Positions 39,521 through 52,126 are shown, counted from the first letter of the stretch. The stretch: DNA of 64,000 nucleotides from Sphagnum compactum (GCA_965153455.1 OZ234496.1:18406304-18470303), one strand, 5' to 3'. The notes: generated from the sequence alone by a model not told the origin. Numbers and translations: made by a program.

Positions 39521-40109
39521 TTTCTTGAACCTAAACATAACCCGATTACAAAGGCATATGAATGGGGAGGGTTCTTATGTCTACTCCTCAAGACGAGAAG
39601 AGATCAAGTGTATGGCTACTTATGGGTGTATGTTACTTTGCACTTGGAAGGAGTAGACATAATATATCCCTCGTCTTTCTGAGGAAACACCCTCCAAATA
39701 CACTAAGAAATTTCTCGAAGTGCTTTCTAATATCTAAGCGGTTTCATTGCCTTTAGGGTTTCATCCCTCATGGTGTGTTGGTGGTGTTTGGTTCACTCTG
39801 GCCTTAAATGGGTGACCAAATTATAGAAAAAATTTAGGCCCTGCCCCCACATGGACAAATGGACTATCTCATGCGGCTTTACCTTATTTGGTTGCGTTCA
39901 CACTGATGAGGTTTGAGCTTTTTTTCTTGCTCTATTCACACTATTCTGTTTTTTTGATGCAGTTAGGGTTAGGGTTCTTTTGAAATGGTTCTTAAGTTAG
40001 TTGGTGGTCGAGTTTTTGCTCAATTGGGCAAGACATTATTTCTTTAATGTCCCTTCCAGTTTTTTTTTAAAAAATTATTTGGAAAATTTTTACCACCTGC
40101 TGACTAAAC

Positions 40110-40345
40110 AAAAAAAGGAAAAAAAACTTCAAAGGTTTTTATTGGGGAAAAATGGCCCAAAGTTGCCATATTTTGGGGAAGAAAATAGGTTTGAAATTGC
40201 CATATCTAGACTAGAGTTCTAGCATGTTGTCGAAATTTAGCAAGGCTACAAAAGAATTTTTACTTTCCTCTCTAACCTATAGCCAAATTTGGCTAAGTCC
40301 TCTTGTGGATTATATCCACTCCACCTACCTCACAAAATTGGGGGT
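40110..40345. repeat. Palindromic-core dispersed repeat, copy 1
   Basis: The core TAGCCAAATTTGGCTA (40280-40295) is a perfect 16-base palindrome. It is flanked left by CAAAGG..ATGGCCCAAAGTTGCCATATTT and right by a CTCACAAAATTGGG motif, both of which recur around the copy at 50.9 kb. Confidence 0.75.
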
Positions 40346-40933
40346 AAAAAAAAAACTCTAGTCCCTTTGATATTAAATCCTTTCATTTTCCATTTCCACT
40401 TCTTCCTTGTTATAGTAGTATTCTCTAGTAATAAAGTTTGAGTGGCTTATCTCATGATGGGCAAAGCCACTATGTCACAAATGATAAAAAAAACTTTGGG
40501 ATTTCTTGAGGTCTTTCTTTCTTTCCCTTTTTTTTTTCCCCCATTTTTTTCAACTGCCTAAATACACTTTTTCTTGGACCCAAAAAGAAAAAGGAAAAAA
40601 TTGGATTTTTTTTTAACCTAGTGTAAATTTGAAAAAAAAATTGCTATTTTTTGAGAAAATATAGCCAAATAATTTTTCATATCAAAAAATTGAAAACCAC
40701 CCATCACCCCCCAAAAAGGAAAATTATGTTTTGAACATCATATAAATACATTAAAATCATATATAAATAAATAATTAATTAATTACTGATTGAATTTTTA
40801 ATTGAAGAAACAGTCAAAGCCAAACTTATGTCATCATTGCTCACAAAAGGCAAGTTATTGTAGAAAACACAAGTAGAATAAAAGGCATGCACAATTTTGG
40901 AATCATCTGATCATGGTTCACATGCTAGAATGT

Positions 40934-40953
40934 AGGTTAGGGTTAGGGTTAGG
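40934..40953. repeat. Interstitial TTAGGG array
   Basis: aggttagggttagggttagg: three units of the six-base TTAGGG type, not the usual plant TTTAGGG. A shorter array is at 39962-39978. Confidence 0.7.
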
Positions 40954-41503
40954 CTTTTTAGGTTGCTAGTAATTTCCCAAAAGTAAGTTAGCTGACCCAT
41001 TTGTTTGTACAGCTTAAAGTTGTTGCACAATTTGACCTTTTATTATTTATTTTGTTGAATAGTGAGCTCAATAATTTCATATCTGGTTCAAATGTTGTTT
41101 TTCTAAAAAACAATTTGGGGTTATATTTTCATAAGGAAGGTACAAAGGGCTTTTTGTTTGGGGAAAAAAATGGGCTCAATTGAACAAGTCCTCTCACATT
41201 GTGAGGGAAAATCAATAAATTTTGAAAAAATTTATTCAAACATTTTTTGAGTAAATGTGATGAAACTCACAATACCTTTGAAATTTTTGGGAATTTTTTT
41301 GGGAGTAAATATGATAAAACCCACATTAAAACTTGGAAACTACAACAACTTCTTCATTAGGATTCAATAGAAGTAGCAAAAATAAGATCAAATTCATGTA
41401 TTTGTTTTTCATCTTCATTCTCGATCCATTTTGTGAATATAAACAAAATATTATCATTTTTCAAATTTGTTGAAATATAAAAAAATAATTATTAATCACC
41501 GGT

Positions 41504-42217
41504 GTTGGGCGGTTCTCAAATGCTGACTCGGTTCTCGACCCGGTTCTCAGACCGGTTCTCTAAGTGAGGATCGATCGACACTTTTCAATGTGAGAACCGG
41601 ACTGAAAACCGACCTCAGGTTCTCACGTGACTGAGAGAATCGAATATGAGAACCGGTCCAAATGTATACATTGCTTGACCCGGTTCTCAGACCGGTTCTC
41701 GAAGTGAGAATCGCTTGACACCTTTAAATGTGAGAACCGGACTGAAAACCGACCTCAGGTTCTCACGTGACTGAGAATCGAATACCAGAACCGGTCCAAA
41801 TGTCTACATTTCTTTTCTGGAGAACCGGACAGGTTCTCTCATAGAACTCAGATCCGGTTCTCAGAGTGCTATTACTTTTCTCCCATTATTAATTTTCTCT
41901 CTTTATTACTATTACTCTTCTCTATTTATTGGTCTTACTCTTCTCTTTATTATTATTACTTTTTTCTCATTGCTCTTATTCTTTTCCTGTTGCTGTTACT
42001 TTTTCTCACATGGTGTTGCTCTTTTCATGTGATGAAGTCCTTTAATTATTAATTATTTAATTATTAAAACATGATTTTATTAATGAAAATTTTAATAATA
42101 ATCAGGAGGTTGTTGTATGTACGAGAACCGACTTATCTGAGAACCAGGCGAGTTTGAAGAAAATAAAAAAAATTGATAACCTGATCGGTTCTCACAAAAA
42201 AGTGAGAACCGCTCAAC
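41504..42217. mobile_element. Non-autonomous TIR element of GGTTCTCA repeats
   Basis: A 714-base unit bounded by terminal inverted repeats: gttgggcggttctca (41504-41518) and tgagaaccgctcaac (42203-42217), one mismatch in 15. Inside, a block of about 140 bases is tandemly duplicated (41538-41677 and 41678-41815). Each block is itself made of CCGGTTCTCA and TGAGAACCGG in both orientations, so a transcript would fold strongly. The middle is CTTATTATTACT-rich. No open frame of note, so movement would need an outside transposase. Target-site duplication not certain. Confidence 0.65.
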
Positions 42218-42499
42218 GCGAGTAATTTACCCCCACAACCCCAACCCATTTGCTAATACACACACCCATCGCGTGGGTTGTGGTCAAAAGAATGGTCGAT
42301 TGAAAAGCGAACACAAATTTTGAAATATGAAGTTAGGAATCAAAAGAAAAGCTTTAGCTTTGTGTTGCAACTTGTTGATACTATTGTTTTTAGGTAAGAA
42401 AAAAAAAAGCTTCAAAAAAACAAACAGAACAAAAGATAGATTGCGAATCATAACAATCAAAGTTGTACATAATAATTCCCTTAAAAACCACTTTTTGTG

Positions 42500-42709
42500 T
42501 TGCCTTTTTGACCTACTACTATGTTGGTTTTTTTAGGTTTTTATTTTTTTCCCTCCTTCTTTGACTTGTTGCCTTTTTGACCTACTACTATGTTGGTCTT
42601 TTGAGGTTTTTATTTTTTTCCCTCCTTCTTTGACTTGTTGCCTTTTTGACCTACTATTATGTTGGTTTTTTTAGGTTTTTATTTTTTTTCCTCCTTCTTT
42701 GACTTGTTG
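42500..42709. repeat. 69-bp tandem repeat, three copies
   Basis: Copies start TTGCCTTTTTGACCTACTA at 42500, 42569 and 42638, an exact 69-base period with very few differences, so recently amplified. It ends near 42709, about 380 bases before the cytochrome b5 start codon. Confidence 0.93.
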
Positions 42710-43091
42710 GTGGACCTCGTGTAGTAGGTTCATTCATCATCATGGTCTAGAAGCTCATATCTAGTTTCTAAAGACTCGGGGTTTTAATGTTTGCAACTAG
42801 AATCTCTAGCTTCAAATCTCTTGTTGGGTAGTTGTGGATTCTCTCTTTGTTGGGTGTTGGGTGGTTTGTCGAATTTCTCTTCTTGTTGGGTGTTTTGTGG
42901 ATTTGGACTTTGTGTTGGTTAGCTTCGAATCTCTTGTTGGGTGTTTTTGAATTTTTTTTTGTTGGGTGGGGGTAGTGTTTCTAGGCTTTTTGGAATTTTG
43001 TGTTTTTTGTTGTTGTGGTACTTACTTCTACACACAAGCTTTGAAAGGAGGAGGGGTTTTGTTGAAGAAGTGGATTTGGGTTGTTGTTGAA
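42710..43091. other. Upstream region of cytochrome b5
   Basis: G/T-rich + strand with repeated TTGTTGGGTG words (42822-42970). Probably promoter and leader; no clear core promoter motif picked out. Confidence 0.4.
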
Positions 43092-44723
43092 ATGGCCACA
43101 GAGACAAAGGTTTTCCAATTCTCAGAGGTGCAAACTCATGGTAGTCCCACGGATTGTTGGCTCATCATCCATAAAAAGGTTGGTTCCTTTGTCCATCATC
43201 ATCATCCACCAAAAAACATTCTCTCAAGTTCTTCCTCCAAACACATGTATGTATGTGCCTTGGATTGTTTGTTTGTTTGTTTGGTTCTTTTCTTCGTTTA
43301 GCTTTTCTTTTTGGGGTTTATCACAAGTTGTGATTTTTCAATAGTTTTCAGAAGTTCCAAGTTTAAGTCCCAAGATCTTCTTGAACAACTAAAAGCTTCT
43401 CGGTGCATGCATTTTGTATATGTTTTCTAATGTAGCAGCTCTTCCGTGGCAAATAGAAAAAATTTCATTAGCTATTTTAGCTATGTTTTGGCTTGTCTAC
43501 CACTCCTAAGTGTTTTCTTCCTAAAAATTACCCTTAAGGCTTTTTGAATCCCATGGTTTAAATAAGAAATCAAGTTTGATTTTTAGTCCTAATTCTTAGT
43601 TTGATTCTTTCTCTTAAACCTTTCAACCTTTTGCAATGAACCCTTTGAAAATCCATGTGATCCATGAAAATTCAATATTTGCTCCTCAACACATGAAAAT
43701 TTCAGAGAATTCTTTTTTTTTCCTTTGCTTCTTGTTTTTGTGATGTTTTTGGGTCAACATAAATTCAAGAATAGGATTCATCTTTTGTTGTTGTTGTTGT
43801 TGTTTCTATTGGGATTCTAGTAATTTGCAATTGTTTTGTTGTTCCTTTTCAATGAATCTTTTGCAACTAATCCATAAACATGATTGTTGAAGCGATTTTC
43901 TTTCTCAAGTTTATTGGTTCATGTTTGGGAGCTAAATTTTCTTTTATTATTCAATTTTTATTTTTTCTTGATCCTATTTGGATTTCAATTCTTGTGCACT
44001 AGATCATCATCTTTTCATGTTGGATTGTTAATTCCTATTTTATGTATGATTTTTGCCCTTGTGAACAAAAAAAAACCATTTAGGGAAAAAATTGTTTAAT
44101 ACCTATTCTACAAATATTAATTTAGTTTGTTTCATCAACATAATCCATGTTTTATTTTGCTTTGCAGGTCTATGATGTGACAAAATTTCTAGAACACCAT
44201 CCTGGAGGGGATGATGTCCTTCTTTCTGCAACAGGTATTGAATTTTTGGGGTTGACATATTTTTCTAACAACCCCTTTGAAGACTTCATATAAATTGGTG
44301 GTCTTTACTTTGATATCTTTAATGAACTATGTGGGGTTGTTGTTTCTGTGGTGACTTTATTTGTTCTTCTTTTGTTTTTTGTTTCAATCTTGGCATAAAT
44401 CTTGAAGCTCCATGAATAAAATTGGTCTTTTGCATTTTGTCTGCATTGCAACCACAACAGGCAAGGATGCAACAAATGATTTTGAGGAAGTGGGTCATAG
44501 TGTGGATGCCCACAATTTGATGAAGGATTTTGAGATTGGTGAAGTTGACATTGCATCCATGCCAGAAGAAATAACCTACAAACCAGCAACATCACCTGAA
44601 TACAACCACGACAAAAGCTCAGCCTTCATCATCAAAATCTTGCAGTTTCTGGGGCCTATTGTTATTTTAGCATTGGCACTAGCACTTCGTTATTTATACA
44701 AGAAAAATAGCAATGTTGAATGA
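43092..44723 (+). CDS. Cytochrome b5, tail-anchored
   Basis: Small heme electron carrier on the ER (or mitochondrial outer) membrane that feeds fatty-acid desaturases and P450s. Three exons: 43092-43178, 44168-44234 and 44461-44723, all GT-AG and in frame, giving 138 aa, the usual size. Residues 1-80 form the heme domain. The axial histidines are in EHHPGGDDVLLSATGKDAT (His of HPGG) and in FEEVGHSVDA. The linker is acidic, and residues about 110-130 (IIKILQFLGPIVILALALAL) are a C-terminal membrane anchor followed by a basic tail RYLYKKNSNVE. The start is chosen at MATETKVFQFSEV, which matches family N-termini. No defects seen. Confidence 0.95.
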
Positions 44724-45055
44724 ATGAAAAAATGTCTCTTCATTTCAATTTTTCAGGAACCCTAGCTGGCCACCCAATTACTTCTTGTAAGTCTTTTTTG
44801 TTTTAATCACAAATTGTTGTTATAAAATCCGTTTTGAATACTAAGTAGATTTGGTGAAAGAACCCACCTAACTCCTCGAAAGAGGAAGATTCATCTCCAA
44901 ATTTGTGTACATGGTGGTCATCAAGTAGACTAATTTATCTACAATGGAAAAAATCTAGCTTCAAAAAATTGAACTTATACAATATGAAGTTTTCAGTATT
45001 TGGTATGAACTATTTGGAGCACCTTACTCATTTCAATTTTTGTTGATATTAAAAC

Positions 45056-45300
45056 CTTATTTGGGGTTTGGATTCTTTTGCTGATATATTAACATCTAGT
45101 TTTGGGTTCAAATTCTTTGCTAACATATTAGCATCTGATTTTAGGTTTGGATTATTTGCTGATATAACATCCAGTTTTGGGTTTGGTTTTTTGCTAGTAT
45201 AACATCAGGTTTTGGGTTCAAACTTTCACTTATATAAAAAAATTTGGTTTTGGGTTTGGATTTTTTGATGTTGATATACATTTGGTTTTGGGTTGATTCA
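45056..45300. repeat. Degenerate tandem repeat, about 40-bp units
   Basis: About six diverged copies of a unit TTTTGGGTTTGGATTCTTTGCTGATATATTAACATC (written here in outline), alternating 'GGGTTTGGATT' and 'GGGTTCAAATT' versions. Confidence 0.75.
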
Positions 45301-46658
45301 GTTTCATTCTAGTGGACCAGTGATCAATGGTTTTTGTGTTCAGATTTGATGAATCAATCTAGGACTTGCATTCATGATGCATATTGAAATTAATTTAACA
45401 CAAAAAACTTCCATGCTTTTAAGGGATTAAGAAAAATGTTTTGGGTGTGCAAACTTGATATCGTGAATTGTGCAAACCCATGAATGAATTCCTCTCATTT
45501 AGCAATTGTTGCATTTCAAAATGAAACAAAATATGGATTTTGTTGGTGTGTGTGTGTTTTTAGAGCACATAAATTATCTATAAATGCTCAAAACATAAAA
45601 TCAAACCCATTTATGAACATATGAAGATGGCTATGACTCATTAACCACTATGGTAAGGAATGTTGACACAAATTTGAAAATTTTGAAAAATGTTTAGTGC
45701 ATACTTCTAAGTAAATTAATGGAATTAATCTTCACAAAGTTGAACACTTGGATCATTCTAAACATGTGTTGTATCCACTTGGATTAATATATGTGGGTAT
45801 GAATTACAATGTCAAATTTGTCAAAGAAACCCAATAATTAATTCTTGTGTAAATGGAATCCAATTGTTTAAACATAATAAATTATAGGACTGTCCCAAAT
45901 TGCAATTTTAGTAATAATTTTTAACATGTTTTCATTAGGTATTTTATGACTTGTCACTAAAATAAACATTAGGTTTTTGCCATATATATATTAGTTGTGT
46001 GATTTCCCGATTTCCAATCACTATGAATACTCCTTCATTAGGACTTGGAAATGGGTTGGTCCCAAGTAGGGTCACCCCCCCCCAAATTCCATGATATAGC
46101 CACACTAGTGACCAATTGTAAGACGAATTAGCCAAATTAAGCTACATGTCAAAGATGAATTTCTAAAAAAAAAGGAAATAATCTTGTTATATTTTGGATA
46201 CCTAGTGGAACCTATTGTCTAAATATGGCAATTTTTAGGAAATCTTTTCTTTGAAATCTTGTGACTTTGGCACATTTTTTCCACATAAATCCTTTGTATG
46301 AATTGCATTGGATTTTTATTTTTTTGTTGAAAACTAGCAAAAAAATCCACTAAAAAACAAGAATCAACCATGCTGAAGTACTAAAGTTTGTTCCTAGTTC
46401 TCATCTAGAAAATAACTTCTACCAAAGGATGTGAATACATGACTTAATTTCAAAAGGAACCTTTGGTAGGGTTTAGGGTTTTTGTCCAATTTTAACCCCC
46501 CCCCTTTTTTTAAACGTTTTTGTTTTTTTATGGAATTTTCGTGTTGATCTTTAGATGGGTTCTTTGGATTTCTAAGACTTTTGGTTACATTCATTTTCAT
46601 AAAGAATTTATGACCAATTGGATTTAAAACCACATCTGGTTCAATCTCCTTTAAATTC

Positions 46659-46661
<3 letters not shown>

Positions 46662-46692
<31 letters not shown>
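46662..46692. repeat. (TA)n microsatellite
   Basis: Uninterrupted TA dinucleotides, about 15 units. Confidence 0.95.
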
Positions 46693-46694
<2 letters not shown>

Positions 46695-48854
46695 TTTTGT
46701 GTAATGTTAGTTTATTCTATTCTTTTGCCATAAATAATTTAATTGTGAAATGACACATAACAAGAATGGTTTACATTAAATTAATAAATATTTTTGTCAT
46801 TAACAATTTGTTTCCATATTTGTGTTAATAATTTTGAGAAGATTGTTAACTTATACTTTAGAACCACTTTAGGTTATGCTACAATTTGTCAATTAAAGGA
46901 ATGATCGAATGTGTTACTCAAGTGCCAAAAGGAATTTTAATTTTTTGTCAATTTCCTCTTAACCATGTTCGTAATTTCGTTTGATCATGTTTGCTATGTT
47001 AATTGCATAATTATATACCTAATTGTTTTTCCCCAAGTGCCAATATAGATTTGCATGTATAAAACTTATACCACACAAATCAAAACTCAAAATAAGTTCA
47101 TCTCTTTTTGAGAATCACTGGCCACAGGTTCCGTATGCCATACCTTTACCATTACATGTTATTGGTATTGTAAAGGTGCACGAAGGTGGTTTGTTGATAT
47201 TTAAACTAATGGTGCAAGAGATATTGAATATTGGATAAAATTTTGACTAAAATCCATTAAAATAAAAATCAAATTTAAAAAAAAATTCACAAAAAATCAT
47301 GATACTATTAGAATGCTTTTGATGAGTAAAATTTCTTGAAGGTAATTTTGCAACTTTTAGACCTAAGGTGAGAAAGATATTGAATTTTGAGTAATTTTCA
47401 TCATGAGAAAGTAGTTTAATTCTTTTACATAAAAATTCACAATTGGGTTCTATCATTAGGGCCATGTTCACACTTGGAACAGTTGCATATTCATGTTCAC
47501 ACGTGAACCAACGAGACATGTCACACTAGTAATTTGGACACAATTGTATGTTTTTTACTCCATGCTCCTCTCATTATGAGTGAGTGACCCTAGTGAATAC
47601 TTGTTAGAGTTATCACAATTACAAGGTCTCTTTTAATTCTCTATTGGGGTTTTGGATGGAGCGATAAGTGGAGGCATTTTGTACATTTTATTCCATCCCC
47701 CACGCAAACATTCTTGATGGCAAAGAGTGTCCTTTGCACAAATCAATTCAATTGAACTTGATAGTCTTAAATTTCAATGCTTGATTTTGGATTTCAACGT
47801 AATGGATCATACTTTACTAACCCTCCCAAATTCCTAAACCAAAAACTATTACTTTAGTATATGTGGTAACTTGAAATAATTAATTAATTGATTTTTCAAT
47901 TTTCATTTTAACAAATGGAATATTTTGAAGATTCAATATTTTCTTTTAAAAAGTATTGTTTTTAAATTAAAAAATTATGTGAAATAACTTTTTACCGTTA
48001 ATAATCAACGTTTTTGCAAATAATATAATAATTACTGTTGAAGTTGCTAAGGTATTATGGTAATTAAAAGGTTGATGAAAGTATGATAAAAAAAAGGGAA
48101 AGTTATGTGCCACATTTCTTCTTCACACTAATTTTTGCCATTTCCAACAACTTGTGCAAAGTAATTTTGACTAATGGGCACATTGATCACCAAAAAGTAT
48201 TAGAACATCAAGGCTATATGATCTCATGGATTGATGAGGAGATGACATCAACACTGGTGAAAGAAGAATTAAATCATTTCAAGGTCAAGTAATGGAAGAG
48301 GAGGCCAAAATCCACTAGAATGGTGGAGAGCACATGAGGTACAATTTTTGTATGTTGGGTTTGTAGCTTGACACATTTTGGGGATTGGTGGCTCCTAGAT
48401 TCAAGTGCAAAGAATTTTCAATATTGCAAGTATCTGGATAAACCTTTAGTGCTTTCAATTGTGCATAAAAAATCTTGATGTGTTTATAAGCATTTACAAT
48501 TGTTAACCAAATTATGCCATTGTTAATAGGGTCCATAAAGTAATTCATTGAAATGAAAGAAGCCCTCATGGATGAAAATGAAGATGTGATTGATAAAATT
48601 GGGCTTCTTGAGTTGAAAGAAAATAATAATAGGCTCTAAGTAATTTTTTTGGTTTCTAACATCATGTCAATTTTCTATTGATATCTGTTTAGTTTAAGTT
48701 GTGATCTTGTAGCAATGGAAAACCAATGGAGCGAGATTTTGTTTCTAAACCTTTAATCATCAGACAGGACGAATTCTAAAAAAACTAGTAGAATTTATGT
48801 TTTTGGTTTTTTTTTTTATGCCACCTTGATTTAAATTTTTTTGGGTTTGAAATA

Positions 48855-49080
48855 GGGGGGGGGGGGGGGGGTTTGAAATAAGGTTTTTTGGGGGTATGAA
48901 AAAGGGTTTTTTGAGGGGTCTAAAAAAAGGTTTTCTAAGGTTTGAAACATGGTGTTTGGGGGTTTTTTGGGGGTTCAAATAGGGGTTGGGGGCGTGGGGA
49001 GGGGGGAGGGGGGGGGGAGACATCTGAAATAGGGTTTTGTGAGGGATGAAATAAGGTGTTTGGGGGTTTGAAACATAACA
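48855..49080. repeat. G-rich low-complexity block with 17-G run
   Basis: Begins with 17 consecutive G (48855-48871) and continues as repeated GTTTGAAATAGGG / GGTTTTTTGGGGG words, ending with further G runs at 49000-49018. Strong potential for G-quadruplexes on the + strand. The long Pro-rich frame on the opposite strand is an artefact of this composition. Confidence 0.85.
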
Positions 49081-49329
49081 AAATTAGGGGTTTTCAAGGA
49101 TTGAATTCAAGAATGATAAAAGGCCATTCAAAGTGATAGCTACAATTGCAAAAATCTTAAACATGAAATCACATGGCAATGAAAAATGACAATTCTAATT
49201 CTCCAGAAACATTTACTGTAAATAAGAGTTTAGAAATAGGTTAGTTTGTATTATTTTGACATTTAAAAAAAATTGTACTCTTTTCATTTGGAATAAAAGT
49301 TCAAAATTTGTGTTTTTTTCATTGTCCAT

Positions 49330-49900
49330 TTTGATGTTTTGAATATTGGAATTGGAACAAGAGATTATGGGAACTGGAACTAGCCTAAATTGAAAATAAT
49401 AAAAGAACCGGAACCTGAATCACCCCCTTAACTAAAAATCAGAATTAAAATCAAGTCCCATTTTTGGAATAAAAAGAACTAAAATCAAATTGGAATTGGT
49501 CCCTTGAAAAAAAAAAGTTAGGAATTGGAATTGATGGTTCCTCCTAGAACGAGGGAATTGGCCAACACTAGTGGATACCAATGTTGAGTGGCTCTTGCCT
49601 TTTATGAAGAAACTCTAGTTTCAATTCTTTGAAAAAAATTAGAATGGATCCAGTTCCAAAAAATTTGGAACCCTAAGTCTAGTTCTAGTCCAGTTCTTAA
49701 AAGATTTTGGAAGTAAGTCTAGTTTCAATTCCGCTTCTAGGAATTAAACCCAGTTCTGGGTAACAATTCTAGAACTATATCTGGGTTCTGGTTTCGATTC
49801 CGAAACTGGGTTTGGTTTCAAAGCCAATTGGAGCTCCAAAAATCAAACTTGATTTTGATTCTGTTTCAAGTAATTGAAACCGAAATTGATGATTCTAATG
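49330..49900. repeat. Degenerate GGAATTGGAAC/GTTCCAATTCC repeat
   Basis: Many short words such as GGAATTGGAAC, AACTAG and GTTCTAG in both orientations. Related-looking stretches occur at about 14860-14960 and 62890-63080, so this is probably a decayed dispersed repeat family. Confidence 0.5.
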
Positions 49901-50789
49901 GGCCAAACTCGGTAACTTCCCAACATTGGTACGTACATGTGGATGGTTATTAGTACATAGCTAACCACAAGAGAGAGAAAATGGAGAAAGGAAGGCCATG
50001 TGAGGTCCTCCTTATTTCAGTCCTAATAAGTTCCAACTTCCAATACTCAGCTAAGTTTGTTGCATTAGAAACATTTGCTAAAGGCTTTAATTAGTATCAT
50101 GACAATATAGTTGACAAACAACTTGTTGAGTAGGCCCTCTGAATTCCTACTACCTTATGAAAGCAAAATTCTTGAACTGTAAACCACAGATTTGATATTC
50201 TTTGCAAGAACATGAATTGCAAAATTGAAGGCTGTTTAATTGTCACTTCAAACAAAATTAATAATTTGTACCCATTGATCAGATTATAAACTTATCTGTG
50301 ATTCACCCTATCTTTGGGCCAGAGCTTGACCCTCTAATCTGTATTCCATCCTATTTTGAGTGTAGTTGGAAAGTGAGTGAAATTGAGTACCATTTGATGA
50401 AACTGGGTATCGGTTCCAAAGAATTAGAGGATTTTGGTTTGAGAACACTTGATTCAATAAAGAATATGTGCAGCAGCAGTTAATTTGCACGTAAGGAGAA
50501 TTTATAAATGGGGGTGAAAGCCCATGAGGACCAATTTAGATGCAAATATTTAAACCATTCTGGTTCCAATTTGTTCTTGTGAATTTTGTCATCTTGACTT
50601 TTGATATCGTCACCAGTTTTGACACCAAAACAGGCCCCATAGCCCCAGTTTGGAGGTACTTTACAGATAACTCTAATGTATTTGATCTTCTTCACAAATT
50701 TGTGAACCTCAGTTGACTAGGTTCACAGTAGCAGACGGTGAACAGGGTTATCTTTTTGTTGCAAAATCTCGCCACTTGGCCAAAAAACA

Positions 50790-51020
50790 AGAGAAAGAAG
50801 GGTTGAGACTTGTACAAAGGATTCTTAAGAATAAAATGGCCCCCAAAGTAGCCATATTTCAAGGAAAAAAGAAAGTTGAATTCACCATATATAGGAGGGT
50901 TTGAAAAAAAAATAAAAATTTCTCTCTGACCTCTAGCCAAATTTGGCTAAATCCTCTAGATCCTCAGCTTGTAGATGTATGGCCAGTCCAACTAGTCCTC
51001 ACAAAATTGGGAAATTTAAG
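50790..51020. repeat. Palindromic-core dispersed repeat, copy 2
   Basis: Core TAGCCAAATTTGGCTA at 50934-50949, preceded by CTCTGACCTC and an ATGGCCCCCAAAGTAGCCATATTTC stretch (shared in outline with copy 1), and followed by CTCACAAAATTGGG. Same orientation as the other two copies. 1.2 kb left of the dioxygenase. Confidence 0.75.
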
Positions 51021-52126
51021 AAAACCCATGATGCTGAACATTGCTCAAGATGTGGGACCAAATAAACCTTTGCATTGTTCTCCCTGTCTGTGACACCAGG
51101 CCAGAGCCAGCAAAATACGCAACCTATTCATTACTCTTGACCACATGCAATGTATTTGAACTTCTGAGCATAAACATGAATTGCGGACCTAATAATGTTC
51201 TTCTTGGCATTTGATCTTCTTGGCAAAAAACATAAATGATTTGGAGAGCAGATTTTGCACACTTTTCAGGCATATCAAATCGCAGAAGAATATGGGCCTT
51301 CTTGGAAAAAGTGTTGAGCTTTGCTGGTTTTGAGGAAACTAAATTGCACTATGAAGCGAAAACGACGACAGATTGAATTTAGCCCTAGAAAGAATGCGCG
51401 ATTAAGGCGTGAGAGAATCGCTAGCACGCGGTGGTGACCGGGGGTAAAGCTGCCAGGGATAGTTCAGGAATTGGGTGAATTGGGTGAGCAAATTTTTTTT
51501 CCAGAAGCAGCAACAAGCATAATTGTAAGTCAATCCATAAAATCATCTCTTGACTTATTCTTTGTTACATGCACCTGGCCTTGCTGCACATGAAAACGGT
51601 CCTTGGCTGATCAGGTAATCCTCATGGCGGCATTGCAGATGACTAGAGGTGCAAGGTTCGTGCTTGATGGAAGTGAGGATCATGTGACCTAGTGGATTTA
51701 TCATTACAAGTGCAGTTAGAGGGTGCGCGCATCTTTTAGTAAAACTTAAGCTTTGTTAATTTCAGGTTGATCATGAGAGACCAAAGTCACTGATCTATAC
51801 AATTTGTGTTCTATATACAAGATTCCAAGTTTAGAGTTGCTTAGATCAAGCACATAATTAAGATCTAGTTCTAATTACCCATTTCCATTTCTATATATCT
51901 GGCTAGATCTCTACTTTAGGCAGAAACTACCGCTCCGGATATCCAGCAGCAACACATCTAGAAAAGGAATCAGATGCCGCGAGTTTGAACGAGATCTTAG
52001 AGCAGGCAGATTACACCTTTGGTCTGTTGATTTACAGATGACGTTTCAATTTTGTACATAGCTCTACACTCCTTTCAGGAATCCTTCTTCAGGAAAAGTT
52101 TGTACATAGGAAATTAGAACGAGGCA
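51021..52126. other. Upstream region of the dioxygenase gene
   Basis: AT-rich sequence of the same type as the rest of the window; no exon recognised. It must supply the promoter if the dioxygenase is expressed. TATATATCTG at about 51892 is a possible but unproven TATA-like site. Confidence 0.4.

Larger units (their letters stand above)
39521..41496. other. Intergenic with dispersed repeat copy
   Basis: No gene seen. Contains short TTAGGG arrays at 39962-39978 and 40934-40953, and one copy of the palindromic repeat family (about 40110-40345). Confidence 0.5.
44724..50790. other. AT-rich gap, no gene seen
   Basis: Six kilobases with only short, low-complexity open frames. Contains a TTTTGGGTTTGGATT tandem repeat (45056-45300), an AT microsatellite (46662-46692), a G-rich block (48855-49080) and a degenerate GGAATTGGAAC-type repeat (49330-49900). 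Confidence 0.5.

Noticed and set aside
39369-39656. 95-aa plus-strand open frame in a GC-richer island
   Set aside because: It runs through the perfect hairpin and resembles no protein family; no splice context supports it.
41504-41820. Regular GGTTCTCA repeats resembling a CRISPR array
   Set aside because: The spacing is irregular, repeats occur in both orientations, and the host is a plant; the TIR element explains them.
48760-49023. Pro-rich 87-aa open frame on the - strand
   Set aside because: It is a translation of the G-rich low-complexity block.
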